Positions 24,961 to 37,179 of a stretch of 64,000 nt of DNA are shown here, piece after piece. Positions within the stretch are counted from its first letter, which is position 1; the number at the start of each line of letters is the position of its first letter. The stretch spans positions 35,013,832 through 35,077,831 of the forward strand of contig NC_081830.1 in the NCBI RefSeq assembly GCF_030867095.1. Reading direction: 5' to 3'. Under the pieces are notes generated by a model, which did not search any database, was not told where the DNA came from, and saw only the letters and a program-made list of their open reading frames with translations. This DNA comes from Alligator mississippiensis (lineage: Eukaryota > Chordata > Crocodylia > Alligatoridae). The translations under genes and the position numbers were made by a program.

Positions 24961-26551
24961 GCCTGGGGCCATGTGCATGTAGATACACATGGCATTCCCT
25001 GTCTCACTGCTCTCCTTTTGCTCCCTCCCAGTTCCCTGAAGGTTGGAACTTTGCCAGCCTGCAGAAAGCTCATTGCAAAATGGGAAAATCCTTGGCTTTC
25101 TCCAATAAAATGATAAATCTGTGTTTGCCTCCAGCAAAAGGTAAAATCAACTGTTTAGTCTGTTTTTCTGTAGGAAATGGAAAACCCAAATCCCTGGTCA
25201 TCAGGAGGGAGGAAGAATACAAAAGTAGAGACTTGAGAGTAACAAAAAGACCACTGACTTTCCACTGGCCAGGAAGCTTAAAGGGCGCTGTGTTTTCCCT
25301 CCACCCTTTCCCATTTCCCATCCTGGGGGTGAAGGGGTAAGAAAGGACTGTCCTATGAAGAGGATAGAAGGACAAAACATAAATCTGCTGGGATTTTAGG
25401 GAGAATGGAGCCATGAGAAGAGGGGAAGTATGCTTCTCTGCAGCTCCATGCTTGCACTGTGCTAACCTTGGAAGATCCACTACTAGCGTGAAGCTGCCTT
25501 AGTGCAGCAGGAGCATGGAGCAATAGGAAAACACACTTCCCCACTCCCACTATGCTGAACCCAGGCAGCTCCATGTTCTTCCAGTCCTCTCCCCTTCTCT
25601 GCCTCTAGCCCCAGAACTGGAATCAGGGATGTGCAAAGGGAAGAGACAGCCTCTATTGAGCCACCAGGACAGGAGAAAGATAGTGGCACTTGTGAAAAAT
25701 GGGACCAGACAGAATGGGAAAACTTAAAGTAACCGTTAATAACTTCAGTTAATTGAACATTTCCACTATTTTCACCTGACTGTGGATGAAAGATGCACCT
25801 GTCTCTGGGGAAGGCTGGGATCAAGTGGGGAATGCTGGGATTGGTTCAGCAGAGGGTTCCCTCCCTCCCAGCTCCAGTTCCATTCTTCTGACACCAGAAC
25901 CCACCTCCTGGCACTGTGGAGGCCCTGCCTGCCCCCAGGCAGTATTACCCCCTGAGCCGTAGATGACCCCATTCATGGAGTGGGAGTGGGGGTACTGGGA
26001 GTGGTGCATCCAAATTACTTGCCTTATCTCTGTGGGAGCAGACTGCCATTATTTCTACATGACCTGGATAGTACGATCCAGAGACAAACTTCACACAACT
26101 TAGTGTAACTTTGAGATGCTCAGAAGGGACTTATCATACATTTTACCACTATAGTGCATGGTCACTCATGACTTTAGTATGGCCTAAGTGCAATGTGTAA
26201 CAGCAACCTCAGAAAAAGTTAAGGTGGTGTTGCAGTCATTATAAAGGCCATTAAAATTGGAACATTTACTTGAAAAAGGATGTTAACCTATGCTAATTAC
26301 CCTTAAAATATTTTAAAGTTAGGCCAATTGAAAAGTGGACTTTACCCATATCATTTCAGGGTATTATTAGTCTGGTTGAGAGAGATAAAATGCTCTGTTT
26401 TCATTTCTCCACCGTCCCAGGCTGCACCATTCCCAACCCTTCTCATTCCTTTGCACCATAGGCAAACATTTAAACCTCCTGAACTAAACTGCCCAGAGGG
26501 CTAGTTGCCCCCAAGCCAACACCCCGTGCCACCCTTACAGGGTGTAACTCC

Positions 26552-27942
26552 AGCATACCCTGACCACTCTGAGTACCCTGGTACAGCTCACCAGTTTGCT
26601 GCTTGCTTTAGCACCCCTTTGCATTTGGCTAGCTGGTTGTTGGTGCAATGGGAGTGATTAAAACACCAATTAATTGCTAATGGGCATGGGCAATTGGTTT
26701 TGACACTGAGCAGCCATCCTCCACCCACCCGACCTCTCCCCAGTGCTGCCAGTCACTGAACCTTGTCTCAGCTTAACCCCCATGGTATTCCTTTGAAGCA
26801 AATTGCTTTTCATTTGAAACGGTTCTGTCAGCACCCCCATATCCAACCCATTCAGGAAGCTTCTTGTCTCAGCTCTATCCCAGTTTTGTCTGCATGTAGA
26901 GAGCCCACAGAGTCTCAGCTCTGCCCTGGTGTGAGTGCTAACCCAGCCCTCCCCTCCTCCCCCCTCCCCCGGACCCAATCCCAATTCAGTGAAACAGGTG
27001 ATTTGATCCTTTTATAAAAAAAAACAAAACTATGATTATTCTTTATTTCTCCCCCTACCCATTCCCTTCAAAATAGATTTTTTTTTCAAGAATTGTCCCT
27101 TCCCACCACAGTTCCCCTTGGCTTCTAGTGGTTGCAGAGCCCGTAATGGTTCTTCCACCTCCAAGCTACATGTCAATCCCCAACCCCACCTTACTCCCAG
27201 GAGGAGGAATAGAGTCATAGCTCCTGTCACTGGCCCTGTTTGCCAAGCTCTCTAGTGACAAATCACAGTTGTACAGGTCTAATATACCATATAAGTCTTA
27301 ACTTGGGACTACTTTGAAAGGGTTCTAGCTTTGTGATGACATAACATTCCAGAGATTTAAATGTTTTAAACGTTATCCCTAACAGCACCCTTACTCATGT
27401 TCTTAAAAGCAAACAGTAGCAGCATTGACTTCAGTGGAGAAGAAAGGGTGTAGAGCCCATCATTTGCTAAGTAGTTGTGAAACTTGTGTCCTAGGCACAT
27501 CTCACATTAAAGAAATTCAAACCTATATCACCTGTCTCCCAAAAGTAACTGCTTCTACAGTAATATTTCCTAAAACATGGTTGAGAGAATGGTGGTTTGA
27601 TTTTGTTCTATCTAAACCAGTTTGGGGATAATTCTTCATCCTCAGAGTACTATGAAGAGTGGCTCTCTTAAGAGATTAGGTCCCCAAAGCCTACAAATGG
27701 AATATAAACAGCTCTCTGTCCTTTACTACGTTCAATCTCTTCCAAGTGTGAAAGACAACCATTGTCACTGAGCCAGGTAGGTTATGCGTGAATGGTTCTA
27801 ACTGTCCCTAACTTTGCACCTTCTGGCCAAGTGTGTCCTACCATCATCATTAATAGGAAGAGGGTTAAATAAATCCTTCATCTTAACTTTCCTTCTAGAC
27901 ATACAGAATATTAAAGTGCCCCTATGTAAATGCACATGGCTC

Positions 27943-27977
<35 letters not shown>

Positions 27978-30376
27978 ATGCACACATATGTAGTTGTGTT
28001 CCAGTGTGCACTAGTTTATATTGTATTATTGATTTAACTATTGATCCATCTTTTGACATTTATCTACCACCTATGTGTTTGTACACCACTGATCTCTTGA
28101 TCTTTGAATCTTTCTTCCCTCCTATAATGTAACAGCAGATAAGGTATAAGCAGTCAATGGAGAGAAATTATAATAAAGTTAGTGTAACCTCCACTGGAAC
28201 ATTCAGTACAATTCTAGTTGAAGAAAGACACTTTCAAGTTAAAATGTGTATGTAGAAAGACAGCAAGGATGTTCATGGGAATGGAAAATCTATTTTACAT
28301 GAAGAAACTAGAAGAATATAGCTTATTTAGACAGAAGGCAGGGCAGCATGACACCTTTTAAGCTAAGTCAGAGACACATACGCTTTCATAAGTTGTTACC
28401 TATGAAAAATTATGCCCTTCTGAATTGGTTATTCTATACGGTGCTACTTCTGCCTAAATAAACCACCTTCAGACTAGCACAACTAATTCTCTCTCTTGTT
28501 TTATTTAGTCTAGGGGAAAAAAAAATAGTTCAGAGGGACATAATACTTGTTTATATGCAAACACTGGGGAGATAAACACTAGGGTGAGAGGGAAAGACAA
28601 AGGACAATGTTGCTATAAAAAAAATAGTGTATAAACTGGTTATGAGTAAATATGAACTGAAAATTGAAAACGTGAAGGAATGAAGGAAGGAGACTCTCTG
28701 CCACCTAACTAGTTGAGATTGTTGAACAACTCCTTCTCTAGAAGTAGTGGAGGAAAAAAACTTTGCAACTTTTAAGAAAAAGATAAAAGAGCCAATGAGG
28801 GAATTGGGACCTGTTTGGGATGATTCATGAAATTCCGCCCAGTCCTAGGCTCCTATAATCTTCTAACTTTCTTGAATCACCTTTTCATGTAATTTTAAAA
28901 TGTTGATTCAGGAAATAAACTAATATAGAAACACCAGAAAGATTTTAAGATGGCAATTCCAGTTTTGATCAATTACACATTCACGTTAACAATAGTACTC
29001 AACTGAGTAAGCGTTAAACACTGATTTCCAAAAGGATTCTTTGAGAGACAGAAATGTTTGCACGCACCTATAATCCAACTTTTTTGCATCGGATCAGGTA
29101 ATCCAGACCTTCCTCATCTGAAAAAAAATCTCTCATTTTTTTTCATAAATAGTACTTAAGAAGTATTTTATTAAGCTACTTGATTGCGTGTTCCAGATTC
29201 AATATAATTTCTATGTGGGGGAGGTGCAGAGTGTAGTGGGTGTGAAACTAGCAGAGAATGATTCTGTGGCTCTGGCAAAAAATGTTTGACAACAGAAGTC
29301 TCCCATCCAACTTTTAGGTAATATTGATTTTCCTAAATGTAATATTAACATTTCCTAAGTTCCAGCTTCTCTTTCAGTTCAGGTTTCCTCCTAAATATCA
29401 TTGTAGGATCTGAGGCACTACAGAGGCCAAGGTAATAAAGATAAGCTACCGTTATTATCAGCTTTTATTTTGTTTCTGCCTTTTCCAGATAACCCAATTA
29501 CTACAAAATTCCTTCATATAAATGTCTATAGGAAACAGATATTCTTAATATTGTAGGATTCCCCTCAGAAAAGAAGAGATCCTTAAAAGGAAAAAAGGTC
29601 AGAAGAGTTTTATTTACAGCATTGCTGCTCTGAAGAGTTACATCAGCAAAGTAAGTGCACATTTTTATACACAGCCACTAATGCATTCAGGATGTTGCCA
29701 TAATCTTGAGAAGAGTAAGGTAAATTCCTTTTCAACATTTAAGGAACAAAAACATTTGTATGTCAGAAAAAGTGCAAAGCCTTCCTTGGTGTAACTCTAC
29801 AGATTTCAGCATGCCTACATTTGGCATGAATTGGCCCAATAGTTCTTTCAGTTTTTTTAGAGAACTTTTAGATAGTTAATTTAATTACCACCATAATATA
29901 CCCATCTGAGTCGTTCTTACTCCAGTGGGAATACTTCCAGTTCCATAACTACTCCCAATTACTGTGTATGAGAGATCAGAATTAAGAAATCATTCAACCT
30001 TCAATCTACCATTCTCAAAGCAACATTAATAAAAAATAAAGAGGGAGTGTTCCTATTTTGAATTCCTATATAGCAAGAAAAGAAAGGTTCTGATCAAAAT
30101 GTCTAATGTAATGTCACTACACAGAATACAATTGAAAAAAACAAATTGATAAATGGTATAACCCAGAGATTCTCTTCTGTTTGTACTTGTGGGGTTTTGA
30201 GGGGGATAATATATGCTAGTTGGTGTGAATGAAGCCATTGGACAGTACTCCCGATAATGCAAAAGAATACAATTCCAGTGGAGACAGTGTGACACGTACT
30301 CAAGTTGGTGCACGTCGGTTTTATCACAGCTCAAGTCAATGACAAACTACCAGTTTATATTTGCTGGTGAGCGGGG
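26552..30376. other. Upstream flank of the arm A OR
   Basis: Collinear with 55,392-58,376 of arm B except for 28,137-28,965, which arm B lacks. The flanks of that gap share CAG, so arm B probably lost it by a microhomology deletion. The non-coding first exon of the OR at 30,527 is expected in here but cannot be placed. A (TG)n tract lies at 27,945-27,976. Confidence 0.6.
27945..27976. repeat. (TG)n microsatellite
   Basis: About 16 TG units; its arm B counterpart at 56,784-56,818 has a TA interruption and a different length. Confidence 0.96.
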
Positions 30377-30399
30377 CCAATTGTGTATTGATATAAAAG
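30377..30399 (+). promoter_or_regulatory. CCAAT box and TATA box upstream of the arm A OR
   Basis: CCAAT at 30,377-30,381 is followed after 10 bases by TATAAAAG at 30,392-30,399. Start of transcription would be near 30,425, about 100 bp before the coding ATG. The same pair is unchanged in arm B. If used, this promoter would give an unspliced or very short-leader transcript; the splice acceptor at 30,526 argues for an additional upstream promoter. Confidence 0.45.
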
Positions 30400-30502
30400 C
30401 TGGGAATGTTTAGAATTCGATGCATCCCATAATTGCAAAATGTAGTACGGATTGTTTATTATCCTAATATTTGGAGTTCTGTCTGTTAAATATTAGTGTC
30501 TC

Positions 30503-30526
30503 TCTTTCTTGTTATCACTCCAACAG
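30503..30526 (+). promoter_or_regulatory. Splice acceptor ending at the OR start codon
   Basis: A pyrimidine-rich tract, CTCTCTTTCTTGTTATCACTC with CAACAG, ends exactly before ATG at 30,527. This is the standard arrangement for an OR coding exon and argues against the ATG at 30,509, which would lie within the intron. Confidence 0.7.
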
Positions 30527-31495
30527 ATGACCTACTCTGACAGAGACTCTGGTGAAAACCAAACCATCGTTGGTGAGTTCATCTTGGTTGGGTTCTCATA
30601 CCTTGGTGAGCTGCAGCCCCTTCTTTTCCTCTTCTTTCTGATCACCTACCTCATTACTCTGATGGGAAACTTCCTTATTATTCTCCTTATAAAGCTTAAC
30701 CCCACACTTCACACCCCCATGTATTTCTTCCTGGTGAATTTGTCCTTCTTGGAAATCTGTTATACAACCAGTGTGGTCCCCCAGCTGCTGATTCACCTCC
30801 TGGTGAAACATAAAAACATCACCATAGCTGGCTGTGCAGCCCAAATGTATGCCTTCACCATCCTGGGTCTTACAGAATGTTTCCTTCTGGCAGCCATGGC
30901 TTATGACCGCTTTGTCGCCATATGCCATCCGTTTCGTTACACAACCATCATGAACAGTCGGGTATGTATAATACTAGCAGCTACCTCATGGATCATTGGC
31001 ATCTCAGTGGAAGTGATTCAGACCACATGGATTTTCAGTCTGCCCTTTTGTGGTTCCAACCATATCCATCACTTCTTCTGTGACATTCCACCAGTAGTGA
31101 TGATGGCATGCACAGACACATCCAAGAATGAGATTGTGTTCTTGGCTGCTTCAGTGCTGTTTATCATGAGCCCTTTCCTGTTGGTAATGCTGTCTTATAT
31201 CCGCATCATCTCCACCATCCTTGGGCTATCATCGGCAGAAAGCAGGAAGAAGGCCTTCTCAACCTGTTCCTCCCACCTCATGGTGGTAATCTTGTTCTAT
31301 GGAACAGCTCTTTTTACCTATACAAGACCTAAATCCAGCTATTCACCTGAGAGTGATAAAATGATTTCCCTCATGTACTCAGTTGTGACACCAGTTCTGA
31401 ATCCTATAATTTACACATTAAGAAATAAAGAGGTGAAAGCAGCTTTTAAGAAAACAGTAGAGCGTAGAATCTTTTCATGTACTCAGAGAAATTAA
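30527..31495 (+). CDS. Olfactory receptor, family 10-like, intact (arm A)
   Basis: A 322-residue odorant GPCR with the full OR signature: glycosylation site NQT at 11-13, MGN in helix 1 at 46-48, PMYFFLVNLS at 64-73, MAYDRFVAICHP at 124-135, Cys103/Cys185, KAFSTCSSHL at 242-251 and PVLNPIIYTLRN at 289-300. The start at 30,527 follows a splice acceptor directly. The layout GNFLIILLI, LHTPMYFFL and FSLPFCGSN fits class II family 10 (OR10A/OR10C-like in mammals). The arm B paralogue at 58,527 differs at 8 residues, all after residue 163. A dead relative lies 11 kb upstream at 19,375. It should act in olfactory sensory neurons; its ligand is unknown. Confidence 0.95.
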   Translation: MTYSDRDSGENQTIVGEFILVGFSYLGELQPLLFLFFLITYLITLMGNFLIILLIKLNPTLHTPMYFFLVNLSFLEICYTTSVVPQLLIHLLVKHKNITIAGCAAQMYAFTILGLTECFLLAAMAYDRFVAICHPFRYTTIMNSRVCIILAATSWIIGISVEVIQTTWIFSLPFCGSNHIHHFFCDIPPVVMMACTDTSKNEIVFLAASVLFIMSPFLLVMLSYIRIISTILGLSSAESRKKAFSTCSSHLMVVILFYGTALFTYTRPKSSYSPESDKMISLMYSVVTPVLNPIIYTLRNKEVKAAFKKTVERRIFSCTQRN

Positions 31496-31649
31496 AGAGA
31501 AAAAAAACTATATAGTTGGTTAAATGGGAGAAAAATCAAAATCAACAAGCAATTTCTTGAATTGTATCAAACCATCTTTTTACTGAGGTTTTGTCATTTA
31601 AAAAGAAATTTTAAAAAATCTAAGAAAACAAGAAGAGCAAATAATCTGC
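31496..31649. other. 3' flank of the arm A OR
   Basis: AT-rich, with AAATTTTAAAAAATC-type text; the polyadenylation signal is not obvious. Collinear with arm B. Confidence 0.4.
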
Positions 31650-32690
31650 TTATCCTATGCTGTCCCAGGGGGATACAAGTGGAGGCCCCAGAGCACCCTC
31701 CTGTGGCGGAACCTGAGGTAGGGCTTACCCGCCCAAAGATGGAAATGAAAACCCCTGAAAATGGGGCATACTTACTATTTTCAGGAGATACAGAGCCATG
31801 CCAACTGTGCCAAGATGAAGTGCCCACGCAATTCGTCAGCTGCTTTTAGTGCCAGCTGGGAGCAGCACCAGTGGATGACATAATAGAAAAATGCTGCCCG
31901 GGTGATTTAAAAGCCAGCAGCAAGTAAATGGATGGGAGAGCAGCAACGCTGGAGCCAGAAGACAGGGCTGCTTCCCGGGCTGCACACAGGTTGTGTAAGC
32001 AGCTTAGCAGGGGACCACACAGAGACCCACAGGAGGGGTCCCAGGTCCATTAAAAGAATTATCACCCTGGCTCAGCAGGGCTGCTGGATCAAGGAGGACC
32101 ACGTAAAGGGATCCTGAGGGCCACAGACATTGGACCTATGAATGGGGTGGGCTGAGGCCCTTTACCCCTACTATTTCTTCCTTCTTTTTTCTTAATTTTT
32201 ATTTTGGAGGTTACACAGAGGTCCAAACCAGGGAGAGAGACTTTGAGAGACCTCTCAGGTGAAGAGAAGAGCCAAGGCAGTGCAGCGGACCACTACGCCT
32301 CAGAAGAAGCCTAGACGCAGTGGTGAGGATGGTCCCACATTCTGTAGTCATCCAGTGTGAAGGGACACTGAGAGATGGACAGGGAGAAAAGACAGCAGGC
32401 AACAACATCAAGGGACAGGCCGGCAACCCATCATCCAGCCATCCTGAGGGTATGGCTGAGGTGTTGGGGAGCACCTGGTTTGTGAGGAACCATGAGAAGG
32501 AGCCCAACCACTGAAGAAAAGAAGATCAAGTTGTTACAGGCAAGTGTCGGGGCCTCCCTTGGGGGTGAATGCAACCCAGCGCCTACGCCCCAGGGACACA
32601 CCCTGTGGCCAGCACCAGGTGTGCACTCTGAAGTCACTAGAGAGCGCCTATATGAGGCCAGGCGGGTGCATATGCTAAACGGAAAAATCA
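31650..32690. repeat. GC-rich ~1-kb block shared by both arms, family unknown
   Basis: From CTGTCCCAGGGG to a point near the CTATATGAGGCCAGG phrase, composition changes sharply to GC-rich and then returns to AT-rich. The arm B copy is 59,645-60,660. Open frames on both strands are broken differently in the two arms, so it is not coding. The size and sharp edges suggest an inserted element older than the duplication, but I find no terminal repeats or polymerase text. Confidence 0.4.
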
Positions 32691-32859
32691 GAATATGAAA
32701 TTTAAGAAATCCTTACTAAAAAATAATTTTAAAGGAATATTTCATCACACTTTAAATTTAAAACAACTCCATCTAACAAAGATTGTTCAAAAATTGAATG
32801 AGGAGATCTAGTTTAAAAAACACATCCTCACAATTTGAATGTAATGCACTTCTCTTTAT

Positions 32860-33030
32860 CCATACAAAGTTCTTCATCTGCAGCCTGATGAAGGCTGTTT
32901 GTGCCTGAAAGCTTGCTAAGAATACTTTTTCCAACTATTGGAGTTCGTCTAATAAAAGGGACGATATTTACCCAAAGAACCTTGTCTGTCTATGTCCTTA
33001 GACCAACATGGCTAAAACCGATGCCCCTCA
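32860..33030 (+). repeat. Interspersed repeat-like segment with AATAAAAG core
   Basis: Contains CTGATGAAGGCTGTTTGTGC, GAAAGCTTGCTAAGAA, GTCTAATAAAAGGGA and TTAGACCAACATGGCTAAAA in order. I know this phrase order as a common sauropsid genomic repeat but cannot name its family. The arm B copy is at 60,830-61,010. Confidence 0.5.
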
Positions 33031-33359
33031 TAACATTGTTGACCTTTTTAGCTGTTCACCATCTCTCCAGAGGGGGTCTAAATTGATTCCCTTTTTAATC
33101 TATACTTTTTAATCTATACTTCCTTTGAAGTCCTTTTAAACTATTGAATACATTTTCCTATTACTCTCTACTCTATCTTCAAATACCACATGCATCTGAA
33201 TCCAAAGGAATCCTGAATTTAAGATTACCACCTCACCCCCACCCCCCAAAAATTAGATTGCACATATGTACAATAGATAAATTTGTTATAATTTGGCATG
33301 TATAGAGTCTAATTATTGGAGGATCATCTCAAATCTGTCCCTGCATTGCTGCAATAGAA

Positions 33360-34060
33360 AAAGCAATATGAGTGGGGAAGGTGGTGAGAGAAGCAGTAGG
33401 GAGACAGGTGCTAGGGGGCAGGTAGTGACAAGGTGGTGTATGTGGAGATATGGGGGGGGCAGGTCAGGGGGGAGTCAAGAAGAGGAGGGAGAAGTGGTGG
33501 GCAGGTCATGGTGGGGTCAAGCAGTTTTGTCCCCTGACTCCTCTCCCCTGCATCCCTGCCCCCCCTGCTGCCTTCCTCCTTTCTGCCGGCCCCCACAACC
33601 TCTGCCCCCTCCACCATCTCTCCAACCCTCTGCTGCACAATCCTTGCTCTGGTGCCAGAAGGTTCCATCCCTGCTCCAGTCCAGGCATAAAGTATGGCCC
33701 CAGCCCAGCCCATCACAGCCCAGTAGTAGCAGTGGTGGAGGCAGCTCTGTCTAGGCCTTGGATCTGGGACCAGAGCTGCCACTCTGGTATGGATGCTACT
33801 GGGCCATGTTCCATGCCCCTGGCTGAAGCCCCAGAGTTTTCTAGCACTGTAGCAAGGGTAACTGGTGGGGGGAGGTGCAGGTCAGGGGGCAGAGGCAGTG
33901 GGGGTGGATATGAGGGAAAAGGAGGGCAGGGGCCCAAGATGTGAGGGCAGAGGTGCTGGGGGTGGAGGCAAGAAGCAGCTGTGGCTCCAGCTCTGATCCT
34001 GACTCAGGACCAGAGCCATAGCAGGTGCTTTCCTTCCCCCTCCACTTCATACTTATTTCC
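33360..34060. repeat. GC-rich low-complexity block
   Basis: G-rich then C-rich text with overlapping frames on both strands and no domain. Arm B retains only the left part (61,330-61,645), because a deletion there joins it to the LTR fossil. Confidence 0.4.
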
Positions 34061-35583
34061 AAACATAAGGTTCTTCCCCAGCCCCATGTTAAATGGGGGA
34101 AGGGGAAAAACCCTCCTCTTGGAATTGAGTAAATATAGTAATCCTTAGTATTTTTTAACTTTATAGTTTCTCTGAGGAGGATTTAGAAATAAAGATATAT
34201 GTATTATTACTTAATTTACTCTCCTATACCACCCCACCCAAAAAAACCCCCTCCAAAACAAAACAAAACAAAACAAAACAAAACAAAAAAACTCAAACAC
34301 ATTCCTGGAAAATTCCACCCAAGAATTTCTTTATCTGGTTAGCGCTGTATTTGAAATGGACCATAATAACAGTGCTATGAAGTTTTCCTTATATAATTGC
34401 TTGGGGGTCTGTCAGTGTTTACTAATATTACACCTTGTCTATGTATACCTTCAGTATATCTGTGTGAGAATAAAATGTCGACCACTTGGGCATTTGCTTA
34501 TGGTAAGAAACACAGCAATCTTTCTGCCTATGTATTATATAAATAACTTGTCTACCAAAACCCTTGCATATATATATCTAGGGCCAATACTTCTTCATCT
34601 TCTATCACTCAGAAGGCACCTGAGTGATAATTAAGAGGCTCACAGTAATCCTACTTCATTTTCCATGAATGCCTGGAAAAATGTTCATGAAAATAGTGAG
34701 TGGGACCTCATACTCATCCTTGATTTGTTAGTGATTTAATCTTATGGCTAAGATAAAAATGTGTTACAAAAGTTGACCCATTTTTTTGTTTTTTTTTCAT
34801 CTGCAGAGAGTAATAATATTGCATTTATACACCTAAATACTGTCTGTGCCAGGTAGATGTCAAATAACATATGGGTACTAGTTTCTTAAGCTAATCCTAA
34901 AAATATTCATTAGTAATAAAGTGAGTTGATCTGTATCATTATGGCATGTTGAAAGGGAAGAGGAGGCTGGAATCTCTGAACAAGTGCCCTAATGGGTCAG
35001 CTATTAAGATAAAACATAGGGAAGCCATTCTCCTCCTCTTCCATCTGTTTTTGAGCAGTTATAAGTATACCTTGGCAATTCCATTGTACTGGGCATGGAA
35101 TTAGAGAAATATAGAACTTTCATTAAAAAATATGGTGCTACATAAATGGCACTTAGTTGTGTAAAAATGATATAGAAGTCACCCATTCAAGTCTCAAAAT
35201 CTGAAGTGCCCTGACTGGAAGTGAATTCATTTTCTAATATGTTGCTGTCTAATAGGTTTAGGGGAATTATTATCTTAACTGAAATTCTCAAAGAAAAGAT
35301 GTGTGAGGGGAGGGAGGGAGGAGGATGTAATTCATAAATAAAAAGAAATAGAACAAAAAGAAAGGAGATGTAGTATGCCCTTAACTCTAAGGAAGGAAGG
35401 GTGGAGGGAAGGGGAAAGGGAGGGTTTTTTCCAAACCTGTAGAATAACAATAGTAACAACATAAGATATATGTGCACAATTGTGTAATACTCCAGGGGAC
35501 TAAGCATCAAACACTCATCAGTAACAAAAACATTCATATTACCAGGAATTGAAACTGGTTCACCCAACCATTTAATACTTGCT
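34061..35583. other. AT-rich spacer, no gene seen
   Basis: Contains an (AAAAC)n tract at 34,255-34,290. Other frames are short and featureless. Confidence 0.5.
34255..34290. repeat. (AAAAC)n microsatellite
   Basis: About six AAAAC pentamers ending in an A-run. Confidence 0.93.
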
Positions 35584-35834
35584 GGGCATGTCTACACATA
35601 CATTGATGCACTTTTACTAATACACATTGCATTTAGTGCCTCCAATGTGAGAATTAAATAAATGCACTTCAGGCTGCCCTAATGCACAGTACCAAAATCC
35701 CATGTTTTTAAAGTAATGCTTAATGTGCAGTAGCTTATTTTACTCTACATTAATATAATCACATGTTGTTTATGTGACACTTTAATGCACAGAAAAATAG
35801 CTATTGCACATTAAAATATATGTATAGATGTGCC
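35584..35834. mobile_element. Fold-back MITE, related to the one at 979
   Basis: Left end GGGCATGTCTACACATA, right end in reverse complement GGCACATCTATACATA. The interior is rich in inverted ATGCAC/GTGCAT-type words. TGCT flanks both sides (35,580-35,583 and 35,835-35,838), a possible short target duplication. No coding capacity. It lies in the segment deleted from arm B, so its age relative to the duplication is unknown. Confidence 0.68.
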
Positions 35835-37179
35835 TGCTGTATATCTTTCAGTTTGCAAAGTGCCCCATTAATGGCCCTGAGTGATAAAAATGATCTTCGT
35901 TTGGTTACAACACAAAGTGTCAAAAATCAAGTGAGATTACGGACCAAGAAGTGAAAGAGATGGAGGTCATTGTCAGAGCAGGTCCCTGCAAGCTGGTTTC
36001 TGTGGCTTTTAAAGGTTGGCATTTTGGCCTGATCCATTAGGAAATTTCCAGATAGATCACACCCCCACCCCCCACAGCCACTTGGTCCAGGATAGAGAAC
36101 ATATACCTAGTCTCACAGAAGTCCAGGTACAGGGTGCTAAAGAGGGCACCAAGAGCAGAAAAGAGTGGCTTTTGCTGCTTTACATACCTTCCAAAAGGTA
36201 TGATACCAAGAGTGAAGATCACTGGTTTTCCTGGCAATGGTTAGCTTGTATAGGGTGTACTAGGCTAGGCAGGCTTGCTCCAGTATTGCTGCTCCTAAAC
36301 ACCACCTCCAGGGAAGTTAGGGTGAGTAGAAGGAAGGTATTAAATAAAGTCTTCTTCACTTCCTTATCATAGAAAAGTTAGGTCACTGATGCTGTTGAGT
36401 CTGTGGTGAACACAGTTGTCCATGACTACTGACTCCATGCAGGATACACCAGTGGTGGTCACCAATTCTCCTGGCAATGGTTAACTTGTACAGGGTGTGC
36501 AAGGCTTGCTCTGGTATTGCTGCTGCAAGGTACTACCTGAAGGGAATGTTAGGGTTGGTAAAAGTTCATGGGTGGGACACTTTGTCCCTATGTGCAGTGC
36601 TTTCCCAGACAGGATCTCAAAGCAGATCCCACCCCTCTTCCCTTTGGGCATGCTGCCCTGTGGGGTCAGGCCACTCCCACGATCTCAAAATTGCGCTGCT
36701 AGACAGGAGGGTGCGGTGTACAATTGCACATACACAAACACAGAAATCAATTAGGTGCATGCACACACACACAGAATCAATTACCAGCAAATGCACACCT
36801 GTCAACAGTTCAAACACCTACACACACGATACAGACCAAAAATTAGATCAGTATCAATTATAAATAACTGCATACCCAATACACACATGGCTCACTAATT
36901 CATATATCATGCACACAGTGACATATATGTATATCAGTTCACATACATACCACTCACCTACACGTACACACAGGTGAGTTCCTAAGTTGGGTGTTGTGAT
37001 GTGTATGTATGTATGTGCTTGGTGTACTTGGGATACCTGGGGAAAGGTTAAGGTAAGAAAGTGAAAGTGTAGAGAGTGAAAGTTGCCGGGACCGGGATTA
37101 GAACTGGTAGACTAGAGAGAACTGGGCTGAAGAACTGAGGCTTGGGGGTTACTATAGGTTAATTGACCTTAATTGATTA
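35835..37179. other. Spacer with an internal ~110-bp imperfect repeat
   Basis: TCCTGGCAATGGTTAGCTTG with the following ~100 bp at 36,229-36,330 recurs, diverged, at 36,470-36,570. A CA-rich stretch follows at 36,720-36,980. No gene recognised. It may include internal sequence of the LTR fossil to its right, but no polymerase or capsid text is visible. Confidence 0.4.

Larger units (their letters stand above)
21654..26551. other. 4.9-kb segment present only in arm A
   Basis: Arm B goes directly from GTTCAATTTTT (55,382-55,392) to CAGCATACCCTG, while arm A has 4.9 kb between the same two phrases. The segment holds ordinary AT-rich sequence, a Harbinger fossil and a GC-rich block, and shows no terminal repeats or target duplication. 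A deletion from arm B is therefore more likely than an insertion into arm A. No gene was recognised inside. Confidence 0.8.

Noticed and set aside
24594-25340. 248-codon open frame
   Set aside because: Sits mostly in a GC-rich block full of overlapping frames on both strands; no domain, and the segment is absent from arm B.
30509-30526. Upstream in-frame ATG as the OR start
   Set aside because: It lies in the pyrimidine tract of a good splice acceptor that ends exactly at the next ATG.
30596-30928. 110-codon minus-strand frame identical in both arms
   Set aside because: Antisense shadow of the OR coding exon; its identity comes from the gene-conversion tract.
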